Shown piece by piece: positions 15,649 through 25,147 of a stretch of 64,000 bases of DNA. Source of the DNA: Billgrantia lactosivorans (lineage in GTDB: Bacteria > Pseudomonadota > Gammaproteobacteria > Pseudomonadales > Halomonadaceae); contig NZ_QHGY01000012.1 in assembly GCF_003254665.1 (NCBI RefSeq), positions 1-64,000 of the forward strand, in the 5' to 3' direction. The notes under the pieces were generated by a model. That model saw nothing but the letters and a program-made list of their open reading frames with translations, was not told the DNA's origin and searched no databases. Every line of letters begins with the position of its first letter. The first letter of the stretch is position 1. The translations under genes and the position numbers were made by a program.

Positions 15649-16116
15649 TCAGCGGATGAAGAATTCAGTGGGAAGGTCCTGGCCCATCATCAGGACGAAG
15701 ATAACCGCGAGGCCGCCGGTGAAGATCAGGTCCGCCAGTAGTAGCCGCTTAATATTCCGATAGCCGAAGCACCACGCCACCACGGGCACCATGACCGCGG
15801 TGGTAGTGTAAAAGCCGATCAGGCTTACGCTGACCACGTAAATGCCGATGGACGTGATGATGCCGAGAAAGCGCGGCCAGGAATCGAAGGTCCGATGGCG
15901 CGGGGCCTTCACGCGTTCACTTCGATTGGCGACGAAGACCCGTAGGATCATCAGTGCGGCGAAGCCGATCAGCGCGCTTAGCATGGTGATGGGCAGTATT
16001 GAACTCATGGTCGGCATGTCTGGCGTGCGTAACAGCAGAAACCCTGCGACGACGATTATGGCGATACCGGCGATAAGGTCGGGATGCGGACCGTGCTCGG
16101 AGGCTGTCTGTTTCAT
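15649..16116 (-). CDS. tctB: tripartite tricarboxylate transporter small permease (TctB family)
   Basis: A 155-residue membrane protein with four hydrophobic helices, the pattern of TctB. Between helices 2 and 3 is a basic loop (RVFVANRSERVKAPRHRTF). The ATG at 16116 gives normal family length; an upstream in-frame start would add 16 polar residues. It lies directly upstream of tctA and 167 bases downstream of the first tctC. Confidence 0.85.
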   Translation of the reverse strand: MKQTASEHGPHPDLIAGIAIIVVAGFLLLRTPDMPTMSSILPITMLSALIGFAALMILRVFVANRSERVKAPRHRTFDSWPRFLGIITSIGIYVVSVSLIGFYTTTAVMVPVVAWCFGYRNIKRLLLADLIFTGGLAVIFVLMMGQDLPTEFFIR

Positions 16117-16283
16117 GGTCGATCCTGTCTGTCTGGCTTGCTCACAGAGCGTCTTCCTCGACATGCCACCTGCGTAGTTCGAGTCGTGTGGTATGGCGGG
16201 GAGACGTCCTGTCTCGTCACGAGGCGTGCCGAGGGTGACTGGTCATGGCAGACCGGGGCGGTGGAGTGCCCCGGCCAGTCGGC

Positions 16284-17240
16284 TTATTTCCAGGGGGAGG
16301 TTTCCCAGACGCGCTCGGCCAGCTCGAGCTGCTCGGCGTTGAGTGCCTCGAAGTCATTTCCTGTGGTCAGTTTGACCGGATTACCGGACTTGAGCATGGC
16401 CTCACGGAACTCCGGGTCTTCATAGGTTTTCTCGAAGGCTGTGATCAGGCTGGACTCGACCTCGTCGGGCAGGCCGGCAGGTGCGATGAATCCACGCAGC
16501 GAACCGTTGACGATGTCATAGCCTTCCTCGGTGAAGGTCGGTACGTCTTCCAGCAGTTCCGAGCGCTCTTCGGTGGCGATGCCCAGCACGTTCAGTTCGT
16601 CGCGGAAGTTAACCACTTCTGACAGGTTGATAATGCCCATGGTGACGTGGCCGCCCATCAGGGCGCTGCGCGCTGGCGCGGAGCCCGAGAAGGGAACGAT
16701 GGTGTACTCGGCATCGGTCACCTCCGAGAGACGGATCAGGAAGAAGTGGTCATCTCCACCTAGGCTCGACATGCTGACAGTGACGGCGCCTTCTCGTTCC
16801 TGTGCGGTGGCGACCAGTTTGTCCATAGTGTCGATGTCGCTGCTTTTGGGCGTGACGATCACATTTGGGTCGTCCACCACGTTGGCCAGGTAGGTGAAGC
16901 TGTCGGCATCGTAGTCGGCGTCGCGGTCGAGGGTGCGCGCCATCATGCCGGGCAGGTTGTAGGTGCCGATAGTGTGGCCGTCAGGCTCGGCCTGGGCCAC
17001 GGCGGTGACGCCGATCTGGCCGCTCGCTCCGGGCATGTTCTTGACCACGACCGTGGCGTCGTTGCCGAGATGCTCCTCGAGAAAGGGGGCGACGGTGCGG
17101 GCCATGACGTCGGTACCACCTCCGGCGGCATAGCCAACGATTAGGTCGATCTTCTTTTCGGGGTAGTCAGCGAAGGCTTGCGTAGAGGTAACGCTGGCAA
17201 GGCAGAGAGCGGCGGCAATAGTGGAAATCCTGGCGGTCAT
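16284..17240 (-). CDS. tctC: tripartite tricarboxylate transporter substrate-binding protein (TctC/BUG family), copy 1
   Basis: A 318-residue periplasmic binding protein with a signal peptide ending near ALA/FA at residue 24. The mature start YPEKKIDLIVGYAAGGGTDVMART is the classic BUG-family first loop that holds the ligand carboxylate. It hands a carboxylate to TctAB. A paralogue of the same length class lies immediately upstream, with its own start and signal peptide. Confidence 0.92.
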   Translation of the reverse strand: MTARISTIAAALCLASVTSTQAFADYPEKKIDLIVGYAAGGGTDVMARTVAPFLEEHLGNDATVVVKNMPGASGQIGVTAVAQAEPDGHTIGTYNLPGMMARTLDRDADYDADSFTYLANVVDDPNVIVTPKSSDIDTMDKLVATAQEREGAVTVSMSSLGGDDHFFLIRLSEVTDAEYTIVPFSGSAPARSALMGGHVTMGIINLSEVVNFRDELNVLGIATEERSELLEDVPTFTEEGYDIVNGSLRGFIAPAGLPDEVESSLITAFEKTYEDPEFREAMLKSGNPVKLTTGNDFEALNAEQLELAERVWETSPWK

Positions 17241-17540
17241 CTTTTTGTACTCCCGTTGATATCACGTTGAGCGAAAAGGCCCGAGGCCAAGCTTCTTTGT
17301 GCAGTGAAACGTACAGCATGGCTGAATCAAAGCGAATACTTTTTAACTTTGTCGTAAGATTTGTTGCATCATGTGGGCTGGTACACTCAACGACCCCTGA
17401 TGGCCAGGGTTTAGGGCTGTTGCCATGATGGAAGAAAATAATGGGTTATCGACTATGGTCGAAGACGGCTAGATGAGAAAATTGCTATTGAAAGGTGTGG
17501 GGTGTGTGAAAGCCCCACACCAGTTGGCTTCAGCTGGCGG
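17241..17540. other. gap between the two tctC genes
   Basis: A 300-base gap, AT-richer than the genes, that should contain the promoter or processing region for the downstream tctC-tctB-tctA genes. I see no gene and no clear terminator hairpin in it. Confidence 0.4.
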
Positions 17541-18506
17541 CTATTTCCACGGCGTCTCTTCCCAAGTGCGGCGTGCCGCTTCGTCCTGTGCCTCTGCCAG
17601 GGCCTGGTAATCGTCACCGTAGGAAAAGCTCAGTGGGTTTCCCTGCCGTGCCATGTCGGAGAGGAAAGCGGGATCGGTGGCCATACTCTCGAGTGCGCTC
17701 ACCAAATCGGCGCGGATATCGTCCGGGAGACCGGCTGGAGCCGCCAGACCTCGGAATGATCCCATTTCGATATCGAATCCGAGCTCCTTCGCCGTCGGAA
17801 CGTCAGGGGCCTGGGGCAAACGCTCATCGGAGAGCACGGCCAGCACGCGCAACTCTTCCTCGAAACCCACGGTCTGGCTAAAGGCCATGGTGCCCATGGC
17901 GACATGGCCGCCCATCAGGGCGCTGCGCGCCTGGGCAGCGCCATTGAAAGGCACGTAGTTCAGTTCTACATCGGCCGCTTCGGCGAATTGGATGGCCGAG
18001 AAATGATCGTTGCCACCGAGTGATGACAAGCCTACCGGTACCTTTCCCGGGGAGTTCCTGGCGTGTTCGATGAGTTCCTCCAGGGAATGGATATCGGATC
18101 CTTTCGGCACTACCAAGGTGTTGGGGTCAGAGACCACATTGGCCAGCCAGGTGAAGCTGTCCACATCGTAGTCGGCATCGCGATCATAGGTCAGCGCCAT
18201 AGCTGCCGGCAGGTTCATGGTACCGATCGTGTAACCGTCCGGCTCGGCCGACGCTATAGCCGAAAAACCAATCTGGCCGCCCGCACCGGGCATATTCTTG
18301 ACCACCACTGTGGCTCCCTCACCCAGTTGCTCCTCGACATACTTGGCTACGGTGCGGGCCATGACATCCGTGCCGCCACCAGCGGAGTAGCCAACCACCA
18401 GATTTATCGTTTTCTCGGGATAGTCGGCCTGGGCGAGACTGGCGCCGACCAGCAGGGAGGTCGACGCAAAAGCGACGAGGGACAGGCTTAATAGTTGTTG
18501 TTTCAT
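17541..18506 (-). CDS. tctC: tripartite tricarboxylate transporter substrate-binding protein (TctC/BUG family), copy 2
   Basis: A 321-residue periplasmic binding protein: signal peptide to about residue 27 (SLLVGASLAQA), then YPEKTINLVVGYSAGGGTDV, the BUG-family ligand loop. It aligns with copy 1 over most of its length (shared EPDGYTIGTMNLPAAMAL type segments) but is clearly diverged. The start at 18506 gives a normal signal peptide; a longer reading would add a polar extension. Two binding proteins for one membrane pair suggest two related substrates. Confidence 0.9.
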   Translation of the reverse strand: MKQQLLSLSLVAFASTSLLVGASLAQADYPEKTINLVVGYSAGGGTDVMARTVAKYVEEQLGEGATVVVKNMPGAGGQIGFSAIASAEPDGYTIGTMNLPAAMALTYDRDADYDVDSFTWLANVVSDPNTLVVPKGSDIHSLEELIEHARNSPGKVPVGLSSLGGNDHFSAIQFAEAADVELNYVPFNGAAQARSALMGGHVAMGTMAFSQTVGFEEELRVLAVLSDERLPQAPDVPTAKELGFDIEMGSFRGLAAPAGLPDDIRADLVSALESMATDPAFLSDMARQGNPLSFSYGDDYQALAEAQDEAARRTWEETPWK

Positions 18507-18573
18507 GCTGACATATTCCGTTTTTTTAGTTGAACTTGCGCTCATGGTCTTTTGAGTGCTCGGCTATTGAGGG

Positions 18574-19689
18574 TCATGAGCCGGCGGGTAGCCGGTAGAC
18601 CCGTGTTGCCGTGTCGTGAAACACAGCGTTGCGCTCCTCCTGGCTCCAGGAGGCGGTGAGTCGGTGATAAGCGTTCCACAGCACGCCGTAAGAGATGCTG
18701 CCCTTGTCGACAGGGAAGTTACTCTCCAGCATGCAGCGCGATGGGGTGAAGTGCTCGATACAGGCGTCCACATCGGGGGCAATGGCATCGGCGAGCCGCT
18801 GTGAGTCCGGTGGCACCTTTCCCGTGTCAAAGCCGAAGCCCATGATCGGCATGCCGAAGCCGCCGATCTTGAGCATTACGTTGGGAAGTTCGGCCAGTCG
18901 TGCCAAGCCGTCGCGCCAAGCCCGGCGATGGACCGAGTTGCGGTCAGCATGAGAGCTGGAATAGGGCCCGACGCCCAAGGGACCGCCGGCATGGTCGAGC
19001 ACGATGGTCAGCGCGGGCAGTCGGCGGGCCAAGAACGCTACCTCGTCGAGCTGGGTCTGGTAGGCCCAGATATCTAGCGATAAGCCGCGGCGGGCCAACT
19101 CCTGCGCTCCCTCGGTGAAGGGCTTGCTGACCAGCAGCCCCTCAGGAGCCGGCACGGGGTTGGAGCGCACGGTGGGGTCGGGATGCGCCGCGACTGGCAT
19201 ACGCACACCGCGGAAGCGCCCACCGCCTGCCTCTATCAGCGTCTCGAGCACCGGCGCGACATTGGCTCCCATCAGCAGGTCGGCGTGGCCGACGATGGCT
19301 GCCGCCACATCGGTGGGCCCATAGTGGCCGCTGCGTGCCTGGGCGGAGAGGCCGCGAACGAACTCGATCTCGCCGACGGATCGATAGGCCGTGGGTCCGC
19401 TTGCGCGATACATCGTTCGGCACTGGACGTAGACCGAGGCGGTGACTCGATGACCGCTGTTGCCAATGTCATCGGCGAACTCCTCGAGCAGATACCGAAA
19501 GCCCCGGCGATCCCAAAGGTGGTGATGGGCATCGACGATTTTTTGCTCTGGGGCCAGCGAGGGTTCCCGGACTTGGGCGAGCCAGTCCGGCCGTGGGAGA
19601 GGGTTTGGCGAGTTGACGTCGGGACGTTGGCGCCATGGCCGCTCGTCGGAGTCGTCACAGCCTTCTTGATGATGGTTCCAGGGGGGCAT
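18574..19689 (-). CDS. amidohydrolase family protein (2-pyrone-4,6-dicarboxylate hydrolase / fuconolactonase type)
   Basis: A 371-residue TIM-barrel metal hydrolase of the Amidohydro_2 group. The metal-binding HxH is in KIVDAHHHLWD (about residues 51-61). A later metal or base His is in TIVLDHAGGP, and the catalytic Asp region is in MLESNFPVDKGS. Members open lactones such as 2-pyrone-4,6-dicarboxylate or fuconolactone. The start follows GGAGG. Neighbouring dehydrogenase and SMP-30 genes suggest a hydroxyacid or lactone degradation route; the substrate is unknown. Confidence 0.82.
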   Translation of the reverse strand: MPPWNHHQEGCDDSDERPWRQRPDVNSPNPLPRPDWLAQVREPSLAPEQKIVDAHHHLWDRRGFRYLLEEFADDIGNSGHRVTASVYVQCRTMYRASGPTAYRSVGEIEFVRGLSAQARSGHYGPTDVAAAIVGHADLLMGANVAPVLETLIEAGGGRFRGVRMPVAAHPDPTVRSNPVPAPEGLLVSKPFTEGAQELARRGLSLDIWAYQTQLDEVAFLARRLPALTIVLDHAGGPLGVGPYSSSHADRNSVHRRAWRDGLARLAELPNVMLKIGGFGMPIMGFGFDTGKVPPDSQRLADAIAPDVDACIEHFTPSRCMLESNFPVDKGSISYGVLWNAYHRLTASWSQEERNAVFHDTATRVYRLPAGS

Positions 19690-19712
19690 CACGATTTCCT
19701 CCAGCCGTGGGT

Positions 19713-20885
19713 TCATTGACCCGCGACAGTGATTGGCCGTGGCCCTTGGCTCGGATCGAAGACGGCTGAGGCATCAAGCTCATCCAAAGAGCGGCATCCG
19801 AGCAAGCCCAGGTCGCGGTGAACCTCGCTCTGCATGATGCGCACAGCCTGGCCGAGTGCCTTGTCTCCACCCACCGTGGAGGCAAACAGGAAGGGGCGGC
19901 CGATGAAGACGAAGTCGGCACCGAGCGCCAGGGCCTTGACGACATCGGTGCCGCGCCGAATCCCGCCGTCAAGCATGACAGCCATGTCTCCCGCTTCGGC
20001 CTTCGCTAGGGGAAGCGCCCGCACAGCTGAAATGGCGTGATCGAGCTGGCGCCCGCCGTGGTTGGACAGCACCACACCATCACAGCCGAGCGTTCTTGCT
20101 ATTGCGACGTCGTGATGGGACAGCAGCCCCTTCACCACCAGCCGACCCTGCCACTGGTCACGGATACGGCTGATGTGCTCCCAGTTGAGGTGGTCCTTGC
20201 GACCGAAGTCCCGCGCGGCCTGCCGCGAAACGATGGGAGCTCCCCGCTGCGCGTAAGAGTTCTCGAAATGGGGCATGCCGCGACGGTGGAGGGTACGCAG
20301 GAAGGTGGCAAGCAGCCAGCGTGGCTTGGTGCCGAAATCCCAGGCCATACGAGGGGTGAAGCGAAGCGGCGTGGAAAAACCGGCACGCAGGTTATTCTCG
20401 CGATTGGCCAGTACGGCCGTGTCCGCAGTGATAACCAGCGTCTTGTATCCGGCGGTCTTGACGCGCTCGATCAGCGCCGCGATGCGGTCGTCCTCGCCGG
20501 GGACGTAGGCCTGGAACCAAGCTTGAGGGTTGGCCTCGATCACCTCTTCCATGGGAGTCAGGGAGGAGCCGCTAAGCACGTAGGGGATACCCTCGCGTCC
20601 GGCGACCCGCGCCGCGACATTATCGCCGTCATGGGCCATCAGCGCACTGATACCCATTGGCGCGATGCCGAACGGAGCCGACCACTCGGTGCCGAAGAGG
20701 CGATGACGGGTACTCCGACTCTCCACCCCACGCAACGTGCGGGGAATGAGTTTCAGCCCGCTGAGCGCGGTACGATTGTCCTCATAGGCCGCCGAGGTTT
20801 CCGCGGCGCCCGCGACGTACTGGAATAGGGGGCGGGGAAGCCGCCGACGGGCCGCAGCTTCGTAGTCATCGAGATTAAGGATCAT
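19713..20885 (-). CDS. FMN-dependent alpha-hydroxy-acid dehydrogenase (LldD/mandelate dehydrogenase family)
   Basis: A 390-residue FMN TIM-barrel enzyme oxidising L-2-hydroxy acids to 2-oxo acids. It starts with the family phrase LDDYEAAARRRLPRPLFQYV. The catalytic His and substrate Arg are in SNHGGRQLDHA, and the phosphate-binding end is DGGIRRGTDVVKALALGADFVFIGRPFL. Length is normal. In E. coli LldD it passes electrons to the quinone pool. Its place between a lactonase and an amidohydrolase suggests a dedicated hydroxyacid other than lactate. Confidence 0.88.
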   Translation of the reverse strand: MILNLDDYEAAARRRLPRPLFQYVAGAAETSAAYEDNRTALSGLKLIPRTLRGVESRSTRHRLFGTEWSAPFGIAPMGISALMAHDGDNVAARVAGREGIPYVLSGSSLTPMEEVIEANPQAWFQAYVPGEDDRIAALIERVKTAGYKTLVITADTAVLANRENNLRAGFSTPLRFTPRMAWDFGTKPRWLLATFLRTLHRRGMPHFENSYAQRGAPIVSRQAARDFGRKDHLNWEHISRIRDQWQGRLVVKGLLSHHDVAIARTLGCDGVVLSNHGGRQLDHAISAVRALPLAKAEAGDMAVMLDGGIRRGTDVVKALALGADFVFIGRPFLFASTVGGDKALGQAVRIMQSEVHRDLGLLGCRSLDELDASAVFDPSQGPRPITVAGQ

Positions 20886-20918
20886 GATGGAGAGACATCG
20901 TTGTGCGGCTACAAGGCA

Positions 20919-21854
20919 TCACGCCCCCCAACCTGAGGCCATGGGAAAGCCACCGACGGGCAGCTCGGCGCGCAGGATGGTGCCGGTGTCGGACTCGGTG
21001 ATGAACAGCGAACGACCCTCTGGTCCGCCGAAGGCGCAATTGGTGGTGCCGAGCCCGCGAGGGGATCTCACCACGGCGATCGGTACACCGAGCGCGTCGT
21101 GAACCCAAACCAGCCCCATACCCGTCTGACAGACCACCACGCCGCCGTCTTCTGTCAGCGCCAGGCCGTCCGGTCCCGCACGGCCACCGGAAAACTGCAG
21201 GAATAGCCCGGCCTTCACCACGCGTCCGCTGTCCGAGATCGGCAGACGCCAGACGGCGTTGGCACGGGTCACCGCCACGTAGAGTGCATGACCGGCCTTG
21301 TCGAGCACCAGCCCGTTGGGGCTTGGCACCTTGTCGATCAGGCAGTCCAATCGTCCGCTTTCTTGGTGCCAGCGATAGACCCGGCCAGAGGGATCCTGCA
21401 AGCCTGTCTGGCCCTGGTCGGTGAAGTACAACGCGCCGTCAGGGCCGAAGTGCAGGTCGTTGCATCCCTTGAAGCCCTCGGTGTCGGCATCGCACAGTAC
21501 GCTGGACACCTCGCCAGTGTCCGGGCTCAGCTGCATGATGCCATTGCGAAAGTCGGCGATGAAGATACGTCCATAGGCATCGATCTTCAGGCCGTTGGGC
21601 TGGCCGTCGTATTCGGCAACCTGCTCGATGTCGCCGTGCGGTGAAGCGCGGAAGATTCGCCCGAACGGAATATCGACGAACCACAGGTTACCTACGAGAT
21701 CAAAAGAAGGACCTTCGATGAAGCTGTCAACGACTGCTCCGCGCCGGTTGCGTTCCGCCCAATAGGATCGCTGCCCCGTCCTTCTCAATGTCGCCGGAAG
21801 TTCAGTAAAAATCTCTGCCTCTATCAATACCGGATCGGGATGGGGGAAAGCCAT
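20919..21854 (-). CDS. SMP-30/gluconolactonase/LRE family lactonase
   Basis: A 311-residue beta-propeller lactonase. Metal-coordinating landmarks are visible: FIEGPSFDLVGNLWFVDIP near the start (Glu), NGLKIDAYGRIFIADFRNG, GCNDLHFGPDGALYFTDQG (Asn and Asp), and PSPNGLVLDKAGHALYVA. It hydrolyses sugar or hydroxy-acid lactones with calcium or zinc. The start follows GGAGG inside the 3' end of the TRAP permease gene, only two bases away, so it is coupled to that operon. Confidence 0.88.
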   Translation of the reverse strand: MAFPHPDPVLIEAEIFTELPATLRRTGQRSYWAERNRRGAVVDSFIEGPSFDLVGNLWFVDIPFGRIFRASPHGDIEQVAEYDGQPNGLKIDAYGRIFIADFRNGIMQLSPDTGEVSSVLCDADTEGFKGCNDLHFGPDGALYFTDQGQTGLQDPSGRVYRWHQESGRLDCLIDKVPSPNGLVLDKAGHALYVAVTRANAVWRLPISDSGRVVKAGLFLQFSGGRAGPDGLALTEDGGVVVCQTGMGLVWVHDALGVPIAVVRSPRGLGTTNCAFGGPEGRSLFITESDTGTILRAELPVGGFPMASGWGA

Positions 21855-21856
21855 GC

Positions 21857-23152
21857 TCAGCCTCCAGAGGTCAGGGATGGGAGCCATAGGGCTATGTCTG
21901 GGTACCAGATCAATAGAACCAAGAAAGCTAGAATAATCAGGAAGAAGGGCAGCACACCCATGACGACTTCCTCGACCTTGACGTTGCTATCCGAACTGGC
22001 GACCACGAACAGGATGATGCCCAGTGGCGGCGTCAGTTGTCCAAGCTCGACTAAAATGACCACAAAGACACCAAACCAGATCGGGTCGATGTTCATCGCC
22101 AGCAGGACCGGGAAAACGATCGGCACAATAATGGCAATCATTCCCAAGCCTTCCATAAAGCAGCCCAGTATGGCGAATGTCACCATCAGCAGCAGCAGGA
22201 ACACGAACGGCGACATGTCGGCTTCGCCTACCCAACTAACTAAATCCTCACCGACGCCCGAAAGGGCCGTGGCGTAGGCAAAGATCATCGAAATAAGGAC
22301 GATGAACAGCACATTACCGCTCATCAATAGTGTTCGCGAGATGGCGTTTCTAAGCAGGATTAGACTGAGGCGGCGATATGAGGCTGCGATTATCATCGCC
22401 CCGACTACGCCGACCGCACCGGCCTCTGTCGGCGTGGCAAGTCCCGCATAAATGCTGCCTAGTACAAAGCCAATCAGAATCATGAAAGGAACAATATCAA
22501 GCGCTGCTTTCAGGTAGTCGGTCAACTCCAGCGGGGTTGTGTCGCGAGGTGCCAGCGAGGGATTTGCGAGCGCACGAGCGGCAATAAAAAGACTGTAGCA
22601 GACGGCCAACAGGATGCCCGGCACCAAACCGGCTGCGAACAGCTTTGCGATCGACGTCTCGGTAAAGGTGGCGTAGATAATCATCGTGATCGAGGGCGGT
22701 ATCAGGATGCCCAAGGTGCCACCAGCGGCCAGCGAACCCGCGATGATACGCTTCTGATAGCCTCGCGAGGACAGTGCCGGTAGGGCCACGGTCGACATGG
22801 CCGCGGCGGTGGGGGCACTGCCGCCGGCGACGGCGGCGAAGATGCCGCTGCCCATGATGTTGGTGTGCAGCAGGCCTCCTGGCAGGCGCCGCATGAAGGG
22901 CGCGATGCCGTTGTAGAGACGTCCGCTGAGGCCACTGCCGAGCAGGATCTCGGCCATCAGGATGAACAGCGGTATGGCGGCCAGGGTGAAGCTGTTGGCC
23001 GCTCCCCAGCTGACCAGCCCGAGGGCCTTCCAGCCGGCGAAGCCTTTCATCAGCCACAGATAGCCGAGGGCCGCGGCCCCGACGGCGAATTGTACCCACA
23101 GGCCGCCGAGGATCAGCAGAAGCAGGGCGGAAAAGGCGATTATCGCATCCAT
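21857..23152 (-). CDS. dctM: TRAP transporter large permease (DctM)
   Basis: A 431-residue membrane protein with about 12 hydrophobic helices and DctM signatures such as GLVSWGAANSFTLAAIPLFILMA and GSGIFAAVAGGSAPTAAAMSTV. It is the sodium-coupled channel subunit of a TRAP importer. Its ATG shares one base with the stop of the small permease gene (TGATG), which fixes operon order dctP-dctQ-dctM, followed by the lactonase. Confidence 0.93.
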   Translation of the reverse strand: MDAIIAFSALLLLILGGLWVQFAVGAAALGYLWLMKGFAGWKALGLVSWGAANSFTLAAIPLFILMAEILLGSGLSGRLYNGIAPFMRRLPGGLLHTNIMGSGIFAAVAGGSAPTAAAMSTVALPALSSRGYQKRIIAGSLAAGGTLGILIPPSITMIIYATFTETSIAKLFAAGLVPGILLAVCYSLFIAARALANPSLAPRDTTPLELTDYLKAALDIVPFMILIGFVLGSIYAGLATPTEAGAVGVVGAMIIAASYRRLSLILLRNAISRTLLMSGNVLFIVLISMIFAYATALSGVGEDLVSWVGEADMSPFVFLLLLMVTFAILGCFMEGLGMIAIIVPIVFPVLLAMNIDPIWFGVFVVILVELGQLTPPLGIILFVVASSDSNVKVEEVVMGVLPFFLIILAFLVLLIWYPDIALWLPSLTSGG

Positions 23153-23676
23153 CAGCGCTTTCCTCCGATGCCGAGCTGCAGCAGGGCGCGTTCGAACAGG
23201 AACAGGGTCATCACGGACAGACCTACCGGCAGCAGCAACTGCGGGATCCAGAGCGGGGTCATCATGGCGGTGGGTGCCACGTTACCGCGAGAGAACGAAC
23301 TCATCACGAGCAGGGCGGAATGCCAGATGAGCACGCCGCAGATGCCGATGCCCAGCACGATGTACACCAGGCCGAGCAACCGTTTCACCCGCGCCGGCAG
23401 GGCGCCATACAGAAAGCCGACCTGAAAGAGGGCATCGTGACGGATCGCCAGGCTGGCGCCGAACAGGGTGGTGGCAATGACCAGGTAGCCTGAGAGCTCC
23501 TCCACCACGTGGAGGGAGCCGTTGAGGATCAGCCGCGAGCCGATCTCGGCGACGACCAGGGTGGTGAGCGTTATCAGCCCCAGGCCGGCGAGAAGGCGTA
23601 CCACGGCGGCGATCGCGTCAAAGACGGGGCCGGCGGAGGCTGGCCCTTGTCCTGTTTCATACTGGTATTCAGACAC
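23152..23676 (-). CDS. dctQ: TRAP transporter small permease (DctQ)
   Basis: A 174-residue membrane protein with four hydrophobic helices; the motif EIGSRLILNGSLHVVEELSGYL is the usual helix 1-2 region of DctQ. The chosen start is a GTG at 23676 after AGAGGA; the longer frame would add 34 arginine-rich residues read out of the upstream dctP end and is unlikely. It forms the membrane complex with DctM. Confidence 0.85.
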   Translation of the reverse strand: MSEYQYETGQGPASAGPVFDAIAAVVRLLAGLGLITLTTLVVAEIGSRLILNGSLHVVEELSGYLVIATTLFGASLAIRHDALFQVGFLYGALPARVKRLLGLVYIVLGIGICGVLIWHSALLVMSSFSRGNVAPTAMMTPLWIPQLLLPVGLSVMTLFLFERALLQLGIGGKR

Positions 23677-23699
23677 GTTGCGGTCCTCTGACGGATCGA

Positions 23700-24680
23700 T
23701 CACTTGCCGAGGGCGGTGAGCACGTCCTGCAGCGCCTGCTCGTGCTCCGGGCCGGCGTCGCTGGCCCACTCCCGCCAAAAGGGGGCGAGGGCGTCCTGGG
23801 CCTTGGCGATATCCTCGTCGCTGGGCTCGATGATGGTCATGCCCGCTTCCGCCTGGGATTGCTTCTGGGCCTGCTCGTCGACCAGGAAGGCTTCGGTGAT
23901 GTTGGCCGTCTCCTCGCTGACGATGGTAGCCAAGGTCTCGCGGTCGGCTTCGCTCAGGGATTCGTAGGCGCCATTGTTGGCAATCACGGCGCTGTAGGCA
24001 TAGTTCACCGGCAGGCGGTAGTTGTAGTCGAGGAACTCGTGCCAGTTCTTGGCTCCACCCGCACTGGCGGTCAGAACGCCATCAATTACGCCCCGCTCCA
24101 GCGCGGTCGGCACATCGGAGCCGGACAGCGTGATGGGAGAGCCGCCGAAGGCTTCGACAAAGGCGCCCTGTTCGGGTGAGGTCACACGGATTTTGCGGTT
24201 CTCTAGATCGTCGAGAGAGTCGATCTCGAACGAGGTAAAGATAACCTGCTGGGGGTACCGATACGCACCGAGAAAATTCACGTCCTGCTTGGCGAAACCT
24301 TCCTCGAGATAGGGGATCATGGCCTCATAGGCCTTATCCCATTGGTCACCGTTCTCGATTAGCATTGGAAGGTTAAGGATGCGCGCGATAGGAACGTTGC
24401 CTGAAAAGAAGAGGTCGGCCGAAAAATCGATGAACCCATCGCCGACCGATTGAGTGATATCGCTGGAGGCGATCTGAAGCGTTTTCCCTAGATGAAGCGA
24501 GATCGACAGATCATCAGCTTCTGCCTCGACGCGGTCAGAGATACGCTCCATGCCCTTCACGGCTGCGGTGGTTGACACCGAGGAATAGGTGTAGCCCGTC
24601 CAGTCGGCGGCCTGTGCGCCACCTACCGCAGCGGTGCCCATAATGATCAGGCTGGATACTAGGAAGTGCTTGGTTTTCAT
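23700..24680 (-). CDS. dctP: TRAP transporter solute-binding protein (DctP family)
   Basis: A 326-residue periplasmic binding protein with a signal peptide cut near AQA/AD at residue 24. The DctP family segment FTSFEIDSLDDLENRKIRV holds the ligand Arg, and FGGSPITLSGSDVPTALERG follows. It captures an organic acid and delivers it to DctQM. It is the first gene of the TRAP-lactonase-dehydrogenase-amidohydrolase run, so its ligand is probably the precursor of that pathway. Confidence 0.9.
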   Translation of the reverse strand: MKTKHFLVSSLIIMGTAAVGGAQAADWTGYTYSSVSTTAAVKGMERISDRVEAEADDLSISLHLGKTLQIASSDITQSVGDGFIDFSADLFFSGNVPIARILNLPMLIENGDQWDKAYEAMIPYLEEGFAKQDVNFLGAYRYPQQVIFTSFEIDSLDDLENRKIRVTSPEQGAFVEAFGGSPITLSGSDVPTALERGVIDGVLTASAGGAKNWHEFLDYNYRLPVNYAYSAVIANNGAYESLSEADRETLATIVSEETANITEAFLVDEQAQKQSQAEAGMTIIEPSDEDIAKAQDALAPFWREWASDAGPEHEQALQDVLTALGK

Positions 24681-25147
24681 GTCCTTACCTCTAGAATCGT
24701 TGTTGATGTCGGTGTTCGAGGAGCTGGCGGTACAGCACGTGATGGCGTTGCGATTGGGTGTAAACGCGTCAATAGATATTGGTCTATGTTACAAAATCCT
24801 GAGACACAGTCTTGTTGACCCTTGGGAAATTGAACATGAAAAGACTTGCTGTATAAAGCGCGTTTTTTTTGAGGAAAGATGCAGAATTTCTTTATTCGAA
24901 GTTCGTGTCTAGTCGATCGCTGTAAATAAGACGTTGGTCGAATCTTGGCTGGCCAGTGAGTTGCCGAAAAAGGAAAGTAGGTGCGTCGGGCCATAACAAT
25001 GAACAATGAGCAGTGACGAGGTGGTGTAAATCATGACACGGCTTGATCTATAGGTACGGGCGCTCTTTTAAAGCCAATCCTACACTGACTTAGATTTCCC
25101 GTCTCATCGAACACAAAAGGCATAAGGTTGATATGGTTTCTTTGTAT
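24681..25147. other. 467-base intergenic region upstream of the TRAP operon
   Basis: AT-richer than the surroundings; it must contain the promoter of dctP and the 3' end of the MFS gene transcript. I see no open gene with protein-like composition and no convincing terminator. Confidence 0.4.
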